Shown here: one piece after another, positions 1 to 8,241 of the stretch
Layout: each line of letters begins with the position of its first letter
Numbering within the stretch: position 1 is the first letter of the stretch
Assembly: GCA_002344795.1 (NCBI GenBank)
Contig: DDUM01000028.1
Location: 37,627 to 101,626, forward strand
Source of the DNA: Flammeovirgaceae bacterium UBA2338
GTDB taxonomy: Bacteria; Bacteroidota; Bacteroidia; Cytophagales; Cyclobacteriaceae
DNA: 64,000 nucleotides
Reading direction: 5' to 3'
Program-made: the position numbers and the translations under genes
The notes under the pieces: model-generated
What the model was told of the DNA's origin: nothing
What the model saw: the letters and a program-made list of their open reading frames with translations, nothing else
Databases searched by the model: none

Positions 1-144
1 ACTGCCTATGGTAATGATAAAGCTGACTTTGAAGAGATACTCACTATGCAGCAGACGCTATTGAAGTATGAGCTTTTAGAAATTACTGCGAAGAAGGAAT
101 ACGCTGTGGCGATTGCGAAACTTGAATATTTAACAGCTAATTAA
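1..144 (+). CDS. TolC-family outer membrane efflux protein, C-terminal end only
   Basis: The first 48 codons are the tail of a gene that starts before the window. The 47 residues read as the last helices of a TolC/CusC-type outer membrane factor: a DFEEILTMQQTLLKYEL-like stretch, then an alternating hydrophobic helix ending KLEYLTAN. In this family the terminal helix contributes to the periplasmic tunnel that docks on the adaptor and the RND pump. Its position before a CusB-type adaptor fits a heavy-metal efflux system whose pump gene would lie upstream, outside the window. The assignment rests on a short tail and on context. Confidence 0.7.
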   Translation, partial: TAYGNDKADFEEILTMQQTLLKYELLEITAKKEYAVAIAKLEYLTAN

Positions 145-155
145 TATGGCGATTA

Positions 156-179
156 GGTGATGTGGTAATGTGGTGATGA
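156..179 (+). repeat. Tandem octamer repeat GGTRATGT x3
   Basis: Three consecutive 8-base units (GGTGATGT, GGTAATGT, GGTGATGA) lie in the spacer 12 bases after the stop codon of the preceding gene. Similar octamers recur at 581-603 and, inverted, at 761-777. Confidence 0.7.
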
Positions 180-219
180 GAGTTTGTTTGATTTTAGATA
201 AAACACCAAAATAAAAAAT

Positions 220-573
220 ATGGAAAAGGAAGGGAATTTAATACTGGATTTAACCTTTGATTTTGCTATCAAGATAATTGACTTCTGTGAGTTGTTGGAA
301 GAGAGAAGGAAGTACGTCATAGCAAAGCAATTGCTTCGATCAGGAACAGCTGTTGGATCAATGGCAAATGAAGCACAAGATTCTGAAAGTAAAGCCGACT
401 TCATTCATAAATTAAAAATCGGAGCGAAGGAAGCGAGGGAAACTCGATATTGGTTAAGGCTATGTCAACATAGTAAGTCTTATCCATTCGATGATTCATT
501 ACTTACTGATCTTGATTCAATCCAAAAAGTTCTTAATAAAATAATAGCAACAAGTAAAAAAAATAAAATGTGA
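220..573 (+). CDS. Four-helix bundle protein (23S rRNA intervening-sequence family)
   Basis: A 117-residue protein of the TIGR02436/PF05635 four-helix bundle family, first known from ORFs in 23S rRNA intervening sequences but mostly free-standing in Bacteroidota. Diagnostic features are the LRSGTAVGSMANEA stretch (about residues 40-53), KADFIHKLKIGAKEARET after it, and an E-rich YWLRLC helix. The fold is known; the molecular function is not. It interrupts the metal-efflux genes between the TolC tail and the CusB gene, with short octamer repeats on both sides, and looks like a mobile or inserted cargo gene. Its relation to metal efflux is probably incidental. Confidence 0.88.
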   Translation: MEKEGNLILDLTFDFAIKIIDFCELLEERRKYVIAKQLLRSGTAVGSMANEAQDSESKADFIHKLKIGAKEARETRYWLRLCQHSKSYPFDDSLLTDLDSIQKVLNKIIATSKKNKM

Positions 574-580
574 TGATGAG

Positions 581-603
581 CCGATGTGGTAGTGTGGTGA
601 TTC
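581..603 (+). repeat. Degenerate octamer repeat after four-helix gene
   Basis: Octamer-like units (GATGTGGT, AGTGTGGT, GATTCTT) begin a few bases after the TGA stop of the four-helix gene and resemble the repeat at 156-179. Confidence 0.55.
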
Positions 604-635
604 TTAAAATGATTAAAATTTTAACTTATATGAAC

Positions 636-770
636 ATGGAAAAGCAAACTAAGGACCAAAAAAAACATATAGTTCCATATATAATGTTAGCTGTTGGTTT
701 GGTTATCGGATGGGCAATTAGCACATCATCAAATCAACACATAAACAGGTCAGCTTCATCAGCACATTAG
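636..770 (+). pseudogene. Truncated duplicate of the CusB adaptor N-terminus
   Basis: This 44-codon reading frame parallels the first 40 or so residues of the next gene. Both begin M-(D/E)-K-Q-x-K, continue with a charged stretch and a membrane anchor containing IGWAI, and end with a Ser/His/Gln-rich linker. The reading frame stops at 768-770 inside an octamer repeat (AGCACATT twice, 761-776), where the real adaptor continues into its metal-binding domain. The simplest reading is a partial tandem duplication broken at a simple repeat. It may still be translated as a single-pass membrane peptide; I see no independent function. Confidence 0.65.
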
Positions 771-777
771 CACATTA
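761..777 (+). repeat. Tandem octamer AGCACATT x2 spanning a stop codon
   Basis: Two perfect AGCACATT units; the first supplies the TAG that ends the truncated adaptor copy. Read on the other strand the units are AATGTGCT, the same family as the GGTRATGT units at 156-179. Confidence 0.6.
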
Positions 778-789
778 AACTAATTGATT

Positions 790-2580
790 ATGGACAAGCA
801 AAATAAAAATTACAGAAAATATTTAATACCAATTCTAATGTTGATCATTGGAGTAGCGATCGGGTGGGCAATCAACTCATCATCACATCAACAAATCGAC
901 ACATCAGAACAACATCAACACATTGGTCAATCAGAAATCTGGACGTGTAGTATGCACCCACAAATTCGTCAGTCCGAACCCGGGTTATGTCCGATTTGCG
1001 GAATGGATCTAATCCCGTTGGGCAATGATGACGATGGCGGTGATCCGATGGAAGTAAAGATGAGTGAAACCGCCATGAAGTTGGCCAACATTCAAAGTAC
1101 AGTTGTTGGCTTAGGTAATTCTGTAAAAGAAGTACGGCTAAACGGCAAGGTGCAGGCTGACGAAAGAAGGAAGTCATCACAAGCAGCACACATCCCTGGC
1201 AGGATTGAACAATTGCTGGTTAACTTCACTGGAGAGTACGTGCAAAAAGGACAAACCATTGCACAGGTGTACTCACCTGAACTGGTGACTGCACAACAGG
1301 AATTGTTTGAGGCCAATAAGATAAAAGGCACACAACCAGAACTGTTTTCTGCGGCTCGTGAAAAACTAACGAATTGGAAACTCACAGACAAACAAATTGA
1401 CAACATCCTGACCACCGGAAAATCACAGGAGCGTTTTCCCATCCATGCCGATGTATCGGGAGTGGTGATGAATAGACGTGTGAGTGTGGGCGACTACGTA
1501 ATGCGCGGTGAGCCCATTTACGATGTAGCCGATCTGAACAGCGTATGGATATTGTTTGATGTCTATGAAAGCGATATGCCCTGGGTGAAAAAGAATAGCG
1601 AGATCGAATTCACTGTGCAGTCCTTACCCGGTGAAAAATTCACTAGAAAGATATCTTTCATAGATCCGATCATCAATCCGGTAACGCGTGTGGCTTCTGC
1701 ACGAGTGGAAATGAGTAATCCCGGATTGCGATTAAAACCAGAGATGTTTGCCTCCGCCATCGTGAAGAGCAATCTCAAAAGTGGTAAAGACATCATCGTT
1801 CCCAAAACGGCTGTGATGTGGACAGGTGAAAGGTCGGTAGTGTATTTGAAAAAGACCAGTGATGCAGGTGTGAGCTTCAGAATGACCCAGGTAACGCTAG
1901 GCCCATCTCTGGGTGAAACCTACATCATAAAGGAAGGGTTGACCCCCGGAGATGAAATCGTAACCAACGGAACATTCACTATTGATGCCGCTGCGCAACT
2001 GGCCGGCAAACCCAGCATGATGAGCCCGGAAGGAAGTGCTGTCATGACAGGACATCAACATGGCGAAACAAATACCACTCCTCAACCAACAGAGGATCAT
2101 AGCAAGCTTGAAATGGGATCCACTTTTGAAGTCAATGATAAATTCAAAAGTCAAATTAGTGCTGTTCTCAGCCCGTATCTGGAATTAAAAGATGCATTTG
2201 TAAAAACCAATTCGGGCCAAGCCGCCATCGCAGCAAAAGAAGTAAAAACAGCACTTGATAAGGTAGACATGAAACTGGTAAAGGGAGATGCACATAATGC
2301 CTGGATGGAGTTATTGGAAGTACTCAATTCCTCCGTGGCGACCATGAGCACTTCCTCTGATGTGGAAGTGCAACGCAAATCTTTTTCAACATTTACTGAT
2401 CAATTCTATGCCGCTATCCAGCAATTCAACGTTTCCGGATTGGAGGCCTATTACCAATTCTGCCCCATGGTCAATAATAACAAAGGAGCTTATTGGATCA
2501 GTAAAAGCATCGTTATCCAAAATCCGTATTTTGGGGAAAAAATGATGCGCTGTGGGGAAACTAAATCAGAGCTTAAATAA
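790..2580 (+). CDS. cusB: CusB-type efflux RND adaptor with heavy-metal-binding and DUF3347 domains
   Basis: A 596-residue periplasmic adaptor (membrane fusion protein) that would link an inner-membrane RND pump to the TolC-type channel and hand over Cu(I)/Ag(I) or related metals. In order: N-terminal membrane anchor (about residues 10-28, IGVAIGWAI); heavy-metal-binding domain (about 50-79) with WTCSMHPQ and CPICGMDL; adaptor core of beta-barrel, lipoyl and alpha-hairpin segments (about 120-430), including GRIEQLLVNFTGEYVQKGQ; a His/Gln-rich linker; and DUF3347 (about 455-596) with FCPMVNNNKGAYW near the end. I start at ATG 790 rather than the TTG six bases upstream. The RND pump gene is not between it and the TolC tail, so it must lie outside the window. 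Confidence 0.93.
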   Translation: MDKQNKNYRKYLIPILMLIIGVAIGWAINSSSHQQIDTSEQHQHIGQSEIWTCSMHPQIRQSEPGLCPICGMDLIPLGNDDDGGDPMEVKMSETAMKLANIQSTVVGLGNSVKEVRLNGKVQADERRKSSQAAHIPGRIEQLLVNFTGEYVQKGQTIAQVYSPELVTAQQELFEANKIKGTQPELFSAAREKLTNWKLTDKQIDNILTTGKSQERFPIHADVSGVVMNRRVSVGDYVMRGEPIYDVADLNSVWILFDVYESDMPWVKKNSEIEFTVQSLPGEKFTRKISFIDPIINPVTRVASARVEMSNPGLRLKPEMFASAIVKSNLKSGKDIIVPKTAVMWTGERSVVYLKKTSDAGVSFRMTQVTLGPSLGETYIIKEGLTPGDEIVTNGTFTIDAAAQLAGKPSMMSPEGSAVMTGHQHGETNTTPQPTEDHSKLEMGSTFEVNDKFKSQISAVLSPYLELKDAFVKTNSGQAAIAAKEVKTALDKVDMKLVKGDAHNAWMELLEVLNSSVATMSTSSDVEVQRKSFSTFTDQFYAAIQQFNVSGLEAYYQFCPMVNNNKGAYWISKSIVIQNPYFGEKMMRCGETKSELK

Positions 2581-2629
2581 TGATGAGGCAAAAAAACAGA
2601 CTATTAACCATAAACTAAATTTAACAAAC

Positions 2630-2854
2630 ATGAAAAATTCATTATTCTCAATTCTTTTGGCATTTGCACTGGCTACTACCTTTTCATTTTCCTTAACTTC
2701 TTGCGGTGGTCAGAAGACAGAGGAGGCCACAGAGGTAGCCTATGCCTGTCCTATGCATCCGGAAATAACTGGCAAAGAAGGTGACACTTGTTCAAAGTGT
2801 GGAATGGCATTGGAGAAATTGGAAGAAACAGAAATGAATCACGAACAGCACTAG
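2630..2854 (+). CDS. Small lipoprotein with heavy-metal-binding domain
   Basis: A 74-residue protein starting at ATG 2630. A hydrophobic signal ends in LTSC, a lipobox that would tether it to a membrane. The mature part is essentially one heavy-metal-binding module, YACPMHPE followed by CSKCGMALEKLE, the same domain found once in the upstream CusB and twice in the downstream CopA. The Cys, Met and His pattern suggests a periplasmic copper-binding shuttle or buffer between efflux components. It sits 49 bases after cusB and 4 bases before the thioredoxin gene, so cotranscription is likely. The binding role is inferred from the motif. Confidence 0.85.
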   Translation: MKNSLFSILLAFALATTFSFSLTSCGGQKTEEATEVAYACPMHPEITGKEGDTCSKCGMALEKLEETEMNHEQH

Positions 2855-2858
2855 TCTA

Positions 2859-3326
2859 ATGATCTACACAATAAAAAGAATTTCAATATTGATCATCATT
2901 GTGGTCTTCTTACAGAATTGCAAGGAAAACCAATCTGATTTAGATAAGATTGAATTGCAAACACTAGACGGGACTCCCATTGATATGGATGATTTCAAAA
3001 ACAAAACTGTCTTTATCAACTTCTGGGCTACCTGGTGCAAGCCATGCATACAGGAAATGCCCACTATCGCAAAGGCGCAAGAGGTACTAAAAGATAAAAA
3101 TGTGGTGTTCCTTTTCCCTTCCAACGAATCGGTGGATTTAATTGAAGGTTTTAAGGAAAGAAAAAGTTTTGATTTCAACTATGTTCAAAGCAAAAACCTG
3201 GAAGCGCTGAATATTGTGGCGCTTCCAACTACCTTCATTTTCAATCCAAAGGGAGAACTGATTTTCTCTGAGGCAGGTTTTAGAGACTGGAGTACTGAAG
3301 AAAACCTGGCATTAATAACCCACTAA
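2859..3326 (+). CDS. TlpA-like thioredoxin lipoprotein
   Basis: A 155-residue periplasmic thiol-disulfide oxidoreductase. The N-terminal hydrophobic segment ends in LQNC, a lipobox. The thioredoxin fold follows with FINFWATWCKPC around residues 54-63, so the redox pair is Cys60/Cys63, and the conserved cis-proline in ALPTTFIF. TlpA/ResA proteins reduce cysteines in exported proteins; in a copper island it could keep metal-ligand cysteines reduced or repair copper-induced disulfides. It lies between the metal-binding lipoprotein and a Cys-rich propeller lipoprotein, with spacers of 4 and 10 bases. Confidence 0.9.
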   Translation: MIYTIKRISILIIIVVFLQNCKENQSDLDKIELQTLDGTPIDMDDFKNKTVFINFWATWCKPCIQEMPTIAKAQEVLKDKNVVFLFPSNESVDLIEGFKERKSFDFNYVQSKNLEALNIVALPTTFIFNPKGELIFSEAGFRDWSTEENLALITH

Positions 3327-3336
3327 ACCCCTGACC

Positions 3337-4557
3337 ATGAATCGAATAATAATACTTACTGTTTTTACTTTTGCCCTTTTTTCCTGTTCTGGCAAAAAGA
3401 GCAATACAGAAACCGATTTGGTAATTAGTCCGCAAGAATCACCTGCAAGTTTAGAAAGCGCTGAACCTTTTCTATTTACTGACAAAAACGGAAAGACTTA
3501 TTTATCGTGGATTGAAAAAAAAGATTCAGTACATCAATTTAAATATGCAACACGCAATGCTGGTTCATGGTCTGCACCCACTTTAATCGCAGAAAGTAAC
3601 AATTGGTTTGTTAACTGGGCCGACTACCCAATGATTGCAGCAGATGGAGGACAAAATATTATTTCACATGTGCTCAGTAAAAGTGGCCCCGGAACTTTTG
3701 CTTACGATATAAAAATGTTTGCATCCAACGATGACGGAAAGGATTGGAGTAATTCATTTGTCATTCACGATGACGGTAAACAAGCTGAGCATGGTTTTGT
3801 AACTATGGTGCCTTACAAAGAAAATCTATTTGTTTCGTGGTTAGACGGGCGCAACACCGCAATGGAAGGAATGGAGAATATGGAAACTGGAGATGGTCAT
3901 GGCGGTCACCATGGTGCCATGAGCTTGCGCGGTGCCATTATAGATTATAAGGGAAATAAAATCGATGAGTGGGAGTTGGACAATAAAACTTGCGACTGCT
4001 GCCAAACAGGAGCCACCATCACCGACAATGGCCCCATCGTAGTCTATCGGGATCGATCAGATGAGGAAATCAGAGACATGTCCATCGTAAGGTTAGTAAA
4101 TGGAGAATGGACAACCCCCAAAACCATTTTCCCTGACAACTGGAAGATCAAAGCCTGCCCGGTGAATGGCCCACGCGTAGATGCCATTGGCAACACATTG
4201 GCCATCGCCTGGTTTACTGTAAGCAAAGAAGTAGCCCAGGTTAACGTCATCTTTTCAACAGATGGCGGTGCCACATTCGGGCAACCTATAAGAATAGACG
4301 GAGGTAAGGCCATTGGACGTGTGGATTTAGTGATGCTGGATACTGACCATGCCATGGTGAGTTGGATGGAAGGCACCGACATCAAAGTGATGAAAGTAAA
4401 TCGTGACGGCTCGAAAGGAACACCTGTTGTTGTGGCCACTTCGTCAGAGTCGCGCTCCAGCGGGTTTCCACAAATGACCAAATCAGGAAATGAATTAGTT
4501 TTTGCCTGGACAGATGATACAGAGAAGAAGGTAAAGGTGGCTAGTCTTAAATTATAA
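3337..4557 (+). CDS. BNR/sialidase-like beta-propeller lipoprotein with Met/His-rich loop
   Basis: A 406-residue lipoprotein (signal ending LFSC, then SGKKS). Repeated blades carry Asp-box-like patterns such as SNDDGKDWS and STDGGATFG, typical of BNR/sialidase propellers. I see no convincing sialidase active site. Two insertions are unusual: a Met/His-rich loop from about residue 176 (MEGMENMETGDGHGGHHGAM) and a CDCC cluster at 219-222. Both look like soft-metal ligands and, with the neighbouring metal genes, suggest a periplasmic or surface copper-binding protein. Databases would probably label it exo-alpha-sialidase by fold; the metal role is my inference. Confidence 0.75.
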   Translation: MNRIIILTVFTFALFSCSGKKSNTETDLVISPQESPASLESAEPFLFTDKNGKTYLSWIEKKDSVHQFKYATRNAGSWSAPTLIAESNNWFVNWADYPMIAADGGQNIISHVLSKSGPGTFAYDIKMFASNDDGKDWSNSFVIHDDGKQAEHGFVTMVPYKENLFVSWLDGRNTAMEGMENMETGDGHGGHHGAMSLRGAIIDYKGNKIDEWELDNKTCDCCQTGATITDNGPIVVYRDRSDEEIRDMSIVRLVNGEWTTPKTIFPDNWKIKACPVNGPRVDAIGNTLAIAWFTVSKEVAQVNVIFSTDGGATFGQPIRIDGGKAIGRVDLVMLDTDHAMVSWMEGTDIKVMKVNRDGSKGTPVVVATSSESRSSGFPQMTKSGNELVFAWTDDTEKKVKVASLKL

Positions 4558-4712
4558 GCAGGTTTTGATTCTAAAATCCATTTGTGATTTAACTGAGTTT
4601 TGTATGACTCATTGCTCTTCAATCTGTTTGTAAAACATATAAACTATTCATCTAATTGTGTAACAAAAAGTGACTCGAAAGTGATGAATTTTGACTAACA
4701 AAAAACATTAAA

Positions 4713-7214
4713 ATGATGCAGCACACTTATCAAATATCAGGAATGACCTGCAATGGTTGTCGAAGCCATGTGGAAAAAACGCTTAGCCATGTAGATGGGA
4801 TTGAAAAAGCGGCCGTTGATTTAAAATCTGGTGAAGCTGTACTGACAATGAGCAGCCATGTGCCCCTGGAGAAATTACAAAAAGCAATGCTAGACGATGG
4901 AGGTGCCTACAGTATTTCCATGCCCGGAGACCATCAGCATCATAATAACACCCACTCTCCTGCAAAAAGTCCCAAAGGAAAAGGTACAGGCATTTTCTAC
5001 TGTCCCATGCATTGCGAGGGTGAAAAAACCTACGATCAGCCTGGTGACTGTCCGGTCTGTGGAATGGATTTGGTAGAGGAGATCAACTTGAGCAGTAAAA
5101 GCAATACACAATACACCTGCCCCATGCATCCGGAAATAGTAAAAGATGAGCCTGGCAGTTGTCCTAAATGTGGGATGGACTTAGTGCCAATGGAGGCAGA
5201 TGAATCAGCTGAGAGTAAGACCTACAATAAGTTACTCAAGAAATTCTGGATTGCTGCAATCTTTACATTCCCCATATTTCTGATCGCCATGTCAGAGATG
5301 ATCCCTAACAACCCTTTATATGAAATATTAGATATAAAATACTGGAACTGGATACAATTTGTTTTATCTATTCCTGTGGTTTTTTATGCCACCTGGATGT
5401 TCTTTGAACGTGCCTATAAGTCCATTGTGACATGGAACCTCAACATGTTTACATTAATAGGAATAGGTGCAGGAGCAGCCTGGCTATTTAGTCTTTTCGG
5501 ATTGTTTTTTCCTGACATTTTTCCTGATCAATTTAAATCGGAGACGGGTACGGTCCACGTGTACTTTGAAGCGGCAACGGTTATCCTCACACTTGTATTA
5601 CTGGGTCAGTTGCTGGAGGCAGGAGCGCACAGCAAGACCAATACCGCTGTTAAAGAATTATTGAAACTAGCTCCCAACAAAGCTGTGAGGATAAAAAATG
5701 GTAAAGAAGAAGAGATTTCCATTGATGACATTGTAATAGGTGATTTGTTGCGTGTGAGGCCCGGTGATAAAATTCCTGTAGATGGTGTTGTGGAAGAAGG
5801 TGAAAGCCACGTAGATGAATCCATGATTACCGGTGAACCTATTCCGGTGAACAAGGCCCATGGAGACAAAGTGAGCTCGGGCACCATCAATGGGAACCAA
5901 TCATTTACCATGCGGGCAGAAAAAGTAGGTGCCGATACGCTGCTCTCTCAAATTATTGAGATGGTAAACAAAGCGAGCAGAAGTCGCGCCCCTATTCAAA
6001 AATTAGCCGATAAAATTTCAAGTTATTTTGTGCCTATAGTAGTGGTGGTGGCAGTTATCACTTTTGCTATTTGGGTCATCTTTGGCCCGGAACCTAAATA
6101 TGTGTACGCTTTTGTCAATGCAATCGCAGTGTTAATTATTGCATGCCCCTGTGCATTGGGGTTGGCTACTCCTATGTCCGTAATGGTGGGTGTAGGCAAA
6201 GGCGCAAGTATGGGTGTGCTCATAAAAAATGCAGAAGCATTAGAAACATTGAATAAAATTGATGTACTGATTGTAGATAAGACAGGTACCCTCACCGAAG
6301 GCAGGCCTTCAGTAGAAAAAGCCATTTCCATTACTAAAAAATTTTCCGACAAGGAAATACTTCAATACATCGCTTCACTGAATCAGCTCAGTGAACACCC
6401 ACTGGCTGATGCTACTGTTAGGTTTGGAAAAGAACAAGGAATAGATTTTCTAAAAGCAGAAAATTTCAATTCCACTACTGGTAAAGGTGTATCCGGAACA
6501 GTTAATGGAAAAAAAGTAGCCCTGGGAAATGAAAAAATGATGGAGGAAATAAATGCATCATTAACTGATGAAGTTCGCCACAAGGGAGAAGAGTTTCAGA
6601 AAGAAGGTAAAACCGTTTCCTTTCTGGCCATTGATGCTGAAGTAGTTGGTTTCATCGCCATCGGAGACGCGATCAAAAAAAATACAAAAGAAGCAATAAG
6701 GGAGCTGCAGGAGCATGGCATAGAAGTGATAATGCTAACAGGCGATAATATCAATACCGCCAAAGCCGTTGCCTCTGAGTTGAACCTTGTACATTTTAAA
6801 GCAGGCATGCTGCCAGAAGATAAACTGGAGGAGGTTAAACGCTTGCAGGCAGAAGGTAAAAAAGTGGCGATGGCCGGTGATGGTATTAACGACTCTCCCG
6901 CCCTTGCACAAAGTGATGTAGGTATTGCCATGGGTACTGGTACCGATGTGGCTATTGAAAGTGCAGGTGTAACCCTGGTGAAAGGAGATTTGATGGGTAT
7001 CCTTAAAGCATTCAACCTCAGTAAAAAGGTAATGGGCAACATCAAACAAAATCTTTTCTTTGCCATGATCTACAATACAGCAGGAATACCTATTGCAGCA
7101 GGGTTGCTATTTCCCTTCTTTGGTATCTTATTGAGCCCCATGATAGCAGCAGCAGCCATGAGCTTAAGTTCAGTTTCTGTAATTGCAAATAGTTTGAGGC
7201 TGAAAGCGAACTAG
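4713..7214 (+). CDS. copA: Copper-translocating P1B-type ATPase
   Basis: An 833-residue copper export ATPase of the inner membrane. It has an N-terminal HMA domain with MTCNGC (residues 10-15), then two heavy-metal-binding modules (FYCPMHCE...CPVCGMD near 92-120, YTCPMHPE...CPKCGMD near 132-162). The membrane metal site CPC is at 478-480, the phosphorylation motif DKTGTLT starts with Asp522, and TGE (actuator), HPLA and GDGINDSPAL (hinge) are present. All catalytic motifs are intact. Having two such modules plus an HMA domain is heavier N-terminal metal loading than in basic CopA proteins. It would pump Cu(I) to the periplasm, where the neighbouring lipoproteins and CusB could take it up. Confidence 0.96.
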   Translation: MMQHTYQISGMTCNGCRSHVEKTLSHVDGIEKAAVDLKSGEAVLTMSSHVPLEKLQKAMLDDGGAYSISMPGDHQHHNNTHSPAKSPKGKGTGIFYCPMHCEGEKTYDQPGDCPVCGMDLVEEINLSSKSNTQYTCPMHPEIVKDEPGSCPKCGMDLVPMEADESAESKTYNKLLKKFWIAAIFTFPIFLIAMSEMIPNNPLYEILDIKYWNWIQFVLSIPVVFYATWMFFERAYKSIVTWNLNMFTLIGIGAGAAWLFSLFGLFFPDIFPDQFKSETGTVHVYFEAATVILTLVLLGQLLEAGAHSKTNTAVKELLKLAPNKAVRIKNGKEEEISIDDIVIGDLLRVRPGDKIPVDGVVEEGESHVDESMITGEPIPVNKAHGDKVSSGTINGNQSFTMRAEKVGADTLLSQIIEMVNKASRSRAPIQKLADKISSYFVPIVVVVAVITFAIWVIFGPEPKYVYAFVNAIAVLIIACPCALGLATPMSVMVGVGKGASMGVLIKNAEALETLNKIDVLIVDKTGTLTEGRPSVEKAISITKKFSDKEILQYIASLNQLSEHPLADATVRFGKEQGIDFLKAENFNSTTGKGVSGTVNGKKVALGNEKMMEEINASLTDEVRHKGEEFQKEGKTVSFLAIDAEVVGFIAIGDAIKKNTKEAIRELQEHGIEVIMLTGDNINTAKAVASELNLVHFKAGMLPEDKLEEVKRLQAEGKKVAMAGDGINDSPALAQSDVGIAMGTGTDVAIESAGVTLVKGDLMGILKAFNLSKKVMGNIKQNLFFAMIYNTAGIPIAAGLLFPFFGILLSPMIAAAAMSLSSVSVIANSLRLKAN

Positions 7215-7241
7215 AAATACATTTAGCATTAATAAATAATT

Positions 7242-7853
7242 ATGAGAATACTTCTAATAATAACCTGCCTGGCTTTTGTAACAGCATGTACCCGATCAAA
7301 TAAAGAAACTGCTACAACCGGTGAAGAATTAAAAGCAAGTAAGCCTGCAATTCCTGAAGGTGTTATCATTCAACCACAAACCGAAACCGATACCTTAAAA
7401 GGAAGCCTCAAAGCTTATGCGGTTGGTAAAATTGGTGGTGCCAACTTCACCGTTAACTACTACTCCCCTGCTACGCGTGGCAGGATGATCTGGGGCGGAC
7501 TGGTTGCTTTTGATAATGTGTGGGTAACGGGTGCACATAAAGCCACAAGCATTGAATTTGATAAGGATATTAAAATTGGTGATACCATAGTCAAAGCAGG
7601 CAAGTATGCCTTCTTTACCATTCCAGGCAAAGATCAATGGACCATCATTATCAACAAAAACTTGAACCAACACCTTGCGGATGATTATAGTGAAGCGGAA
7701 GATGTAGTACGTATAAAAGTGGCGCCTGAAACAGAAGAGCAACAACAGGAGCGACTTCGTTATGTGATAGCATCCGAAAGCGAAACGCACGGAGAGATAA
7801 CGATGAGTTGGGATAAAGTTGAGGTAGCTATACCGATTCAGCTAGTTAGGTGA
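7242..7853 (+). CDS. DUF2911 lipoprotein
   Basis: A 203-residue lipoprotein with signal peptide ending VTAC. The mature part matches the DUF2911 family common in Bacteroidota: YYSPATRGRMIWGGLVAF, then KATSIEF and AGKYAFFTIPG, then WTIIINKN. No biochemical function is established. It follows copA by 27 bases and is closed by a strong hairpin at 7882-7906, so it is probably the last gene of the metal island transcript. Its fold is thought to be a secreted beta-sandwich; a role in metal stress is guilt by association only. Confidence 0.88.
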   Translation: MRILLIITCLAFVTACTRSNKETATTGEELKASKPAIPEGVIIQPQTETDTLKGSLKAYAVGKIGGANFTVNYYSPATRGRMIWGGLVAFDNVWVTGAHKATSIEFDKDIKIGDTIVKAGKYAFFTIPGKDQWTIIINKNLNQHLADDYSEAEDVVRIKVAPETEEQQQERLRYVIASESETHGEITMSWDKVEVAIPIQLVR

Positions 7854-7881
7854 GGACAGGCTTCAAGATTTCAATAATGAT

Positions 7882-7906
7882 AAAAGGAGTCCAAAGGACT
7901 CCTTTT
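7882..7906. terminator. Hairpin terminator, perfect 11-bp stem
   Basis: AAAAGGAGTCC and GGACTCCTTTT pair perfectly around an AAA loop. The flanking A and T runs make it work in both directions, closing the metal island (+) and the small Lys-rich gene (-). Confidence 0.88.
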
Positions 7907-7918
7907 ACATTTGAATGA

Positions 7919-8032
7919 TTACCCCCCTCTTTTTTTGGCTTCTTTTTTAGCTTTCTTCTCAGCCCTTTTTTCTTTCAGGGTTTTGGTAGCTTCCTTTTTA
8001 CCTTCTTTTCTAGCGTCTTGTGCTTTTGCCAT
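7919..8032 (-). CDS. 37-residue Lys-rich basic protein
   Basis: A short gene on the minus strand: ATG at 8030-8032, stop at 7919-7921. The product begins MAKAQDARKEGKKEATK, runs through a Lys/Glu/Ala-rich helix (LKEKRAEKKAKKEAKK) and ends RGG. Nearly every third residue is lysine or arginine, so it is very basic and predicted helical. I recall similar tiny Lys-rich proteins across Bacteroidota; none that I know has an assigned role, and RNA or DNA binding is only a guess from charge. It ends next to a shared bidirectional terminator. Confidence 0.72.
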   Translation of the reverse strand: MAKAQDARKEGKKEATKTLKEKRAEKKAKKEAKKRGG

Positions 8033-8173
8033 AATCGTAAAGTTTATAGGGCTAAAATAGGGCAAAATTAGGTCTGAAAACAATCACCCTTTTCCAAAAT
8101 CTTATTCTCTAACTATTAACCGGCCCACCCATTAGAGCCAGTTAAAGGACTTAAAAGCAATATTACTAATATT

Positions 8174-8223
8174 TTTAGTATAACATTGTAATACTATAAA
8201 TTTTAGTATTACCTTTAGGTAAT
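8174..8223. promoter_or_regulatory. Palindrome-dense operator region before the 122-residue gene
   Basis: Three copies of an AGTATTAC-like motif lie within 40 bases: forward 8178-8184, reversed as GTAATACT at 8188-8195, and forward 8205-8212. The last overlaps a perfect inverted repeat ATTACC-TTTA-GGTAAT (8208-8223). The cluster ends 18 bases before the start codon at 8242, where a repressor or activator site would be expected. Confidence 0.55.
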
Positions 8224-8241
8224 CTTTTAAACGAACAGATT

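Noticed and set aside
3337..4557. True sialidase
   Set aside because: Propeller repeats are present but I cannot find the catalytic Arg triad, Tyr/Glu pair or a sialic-acid gene context.
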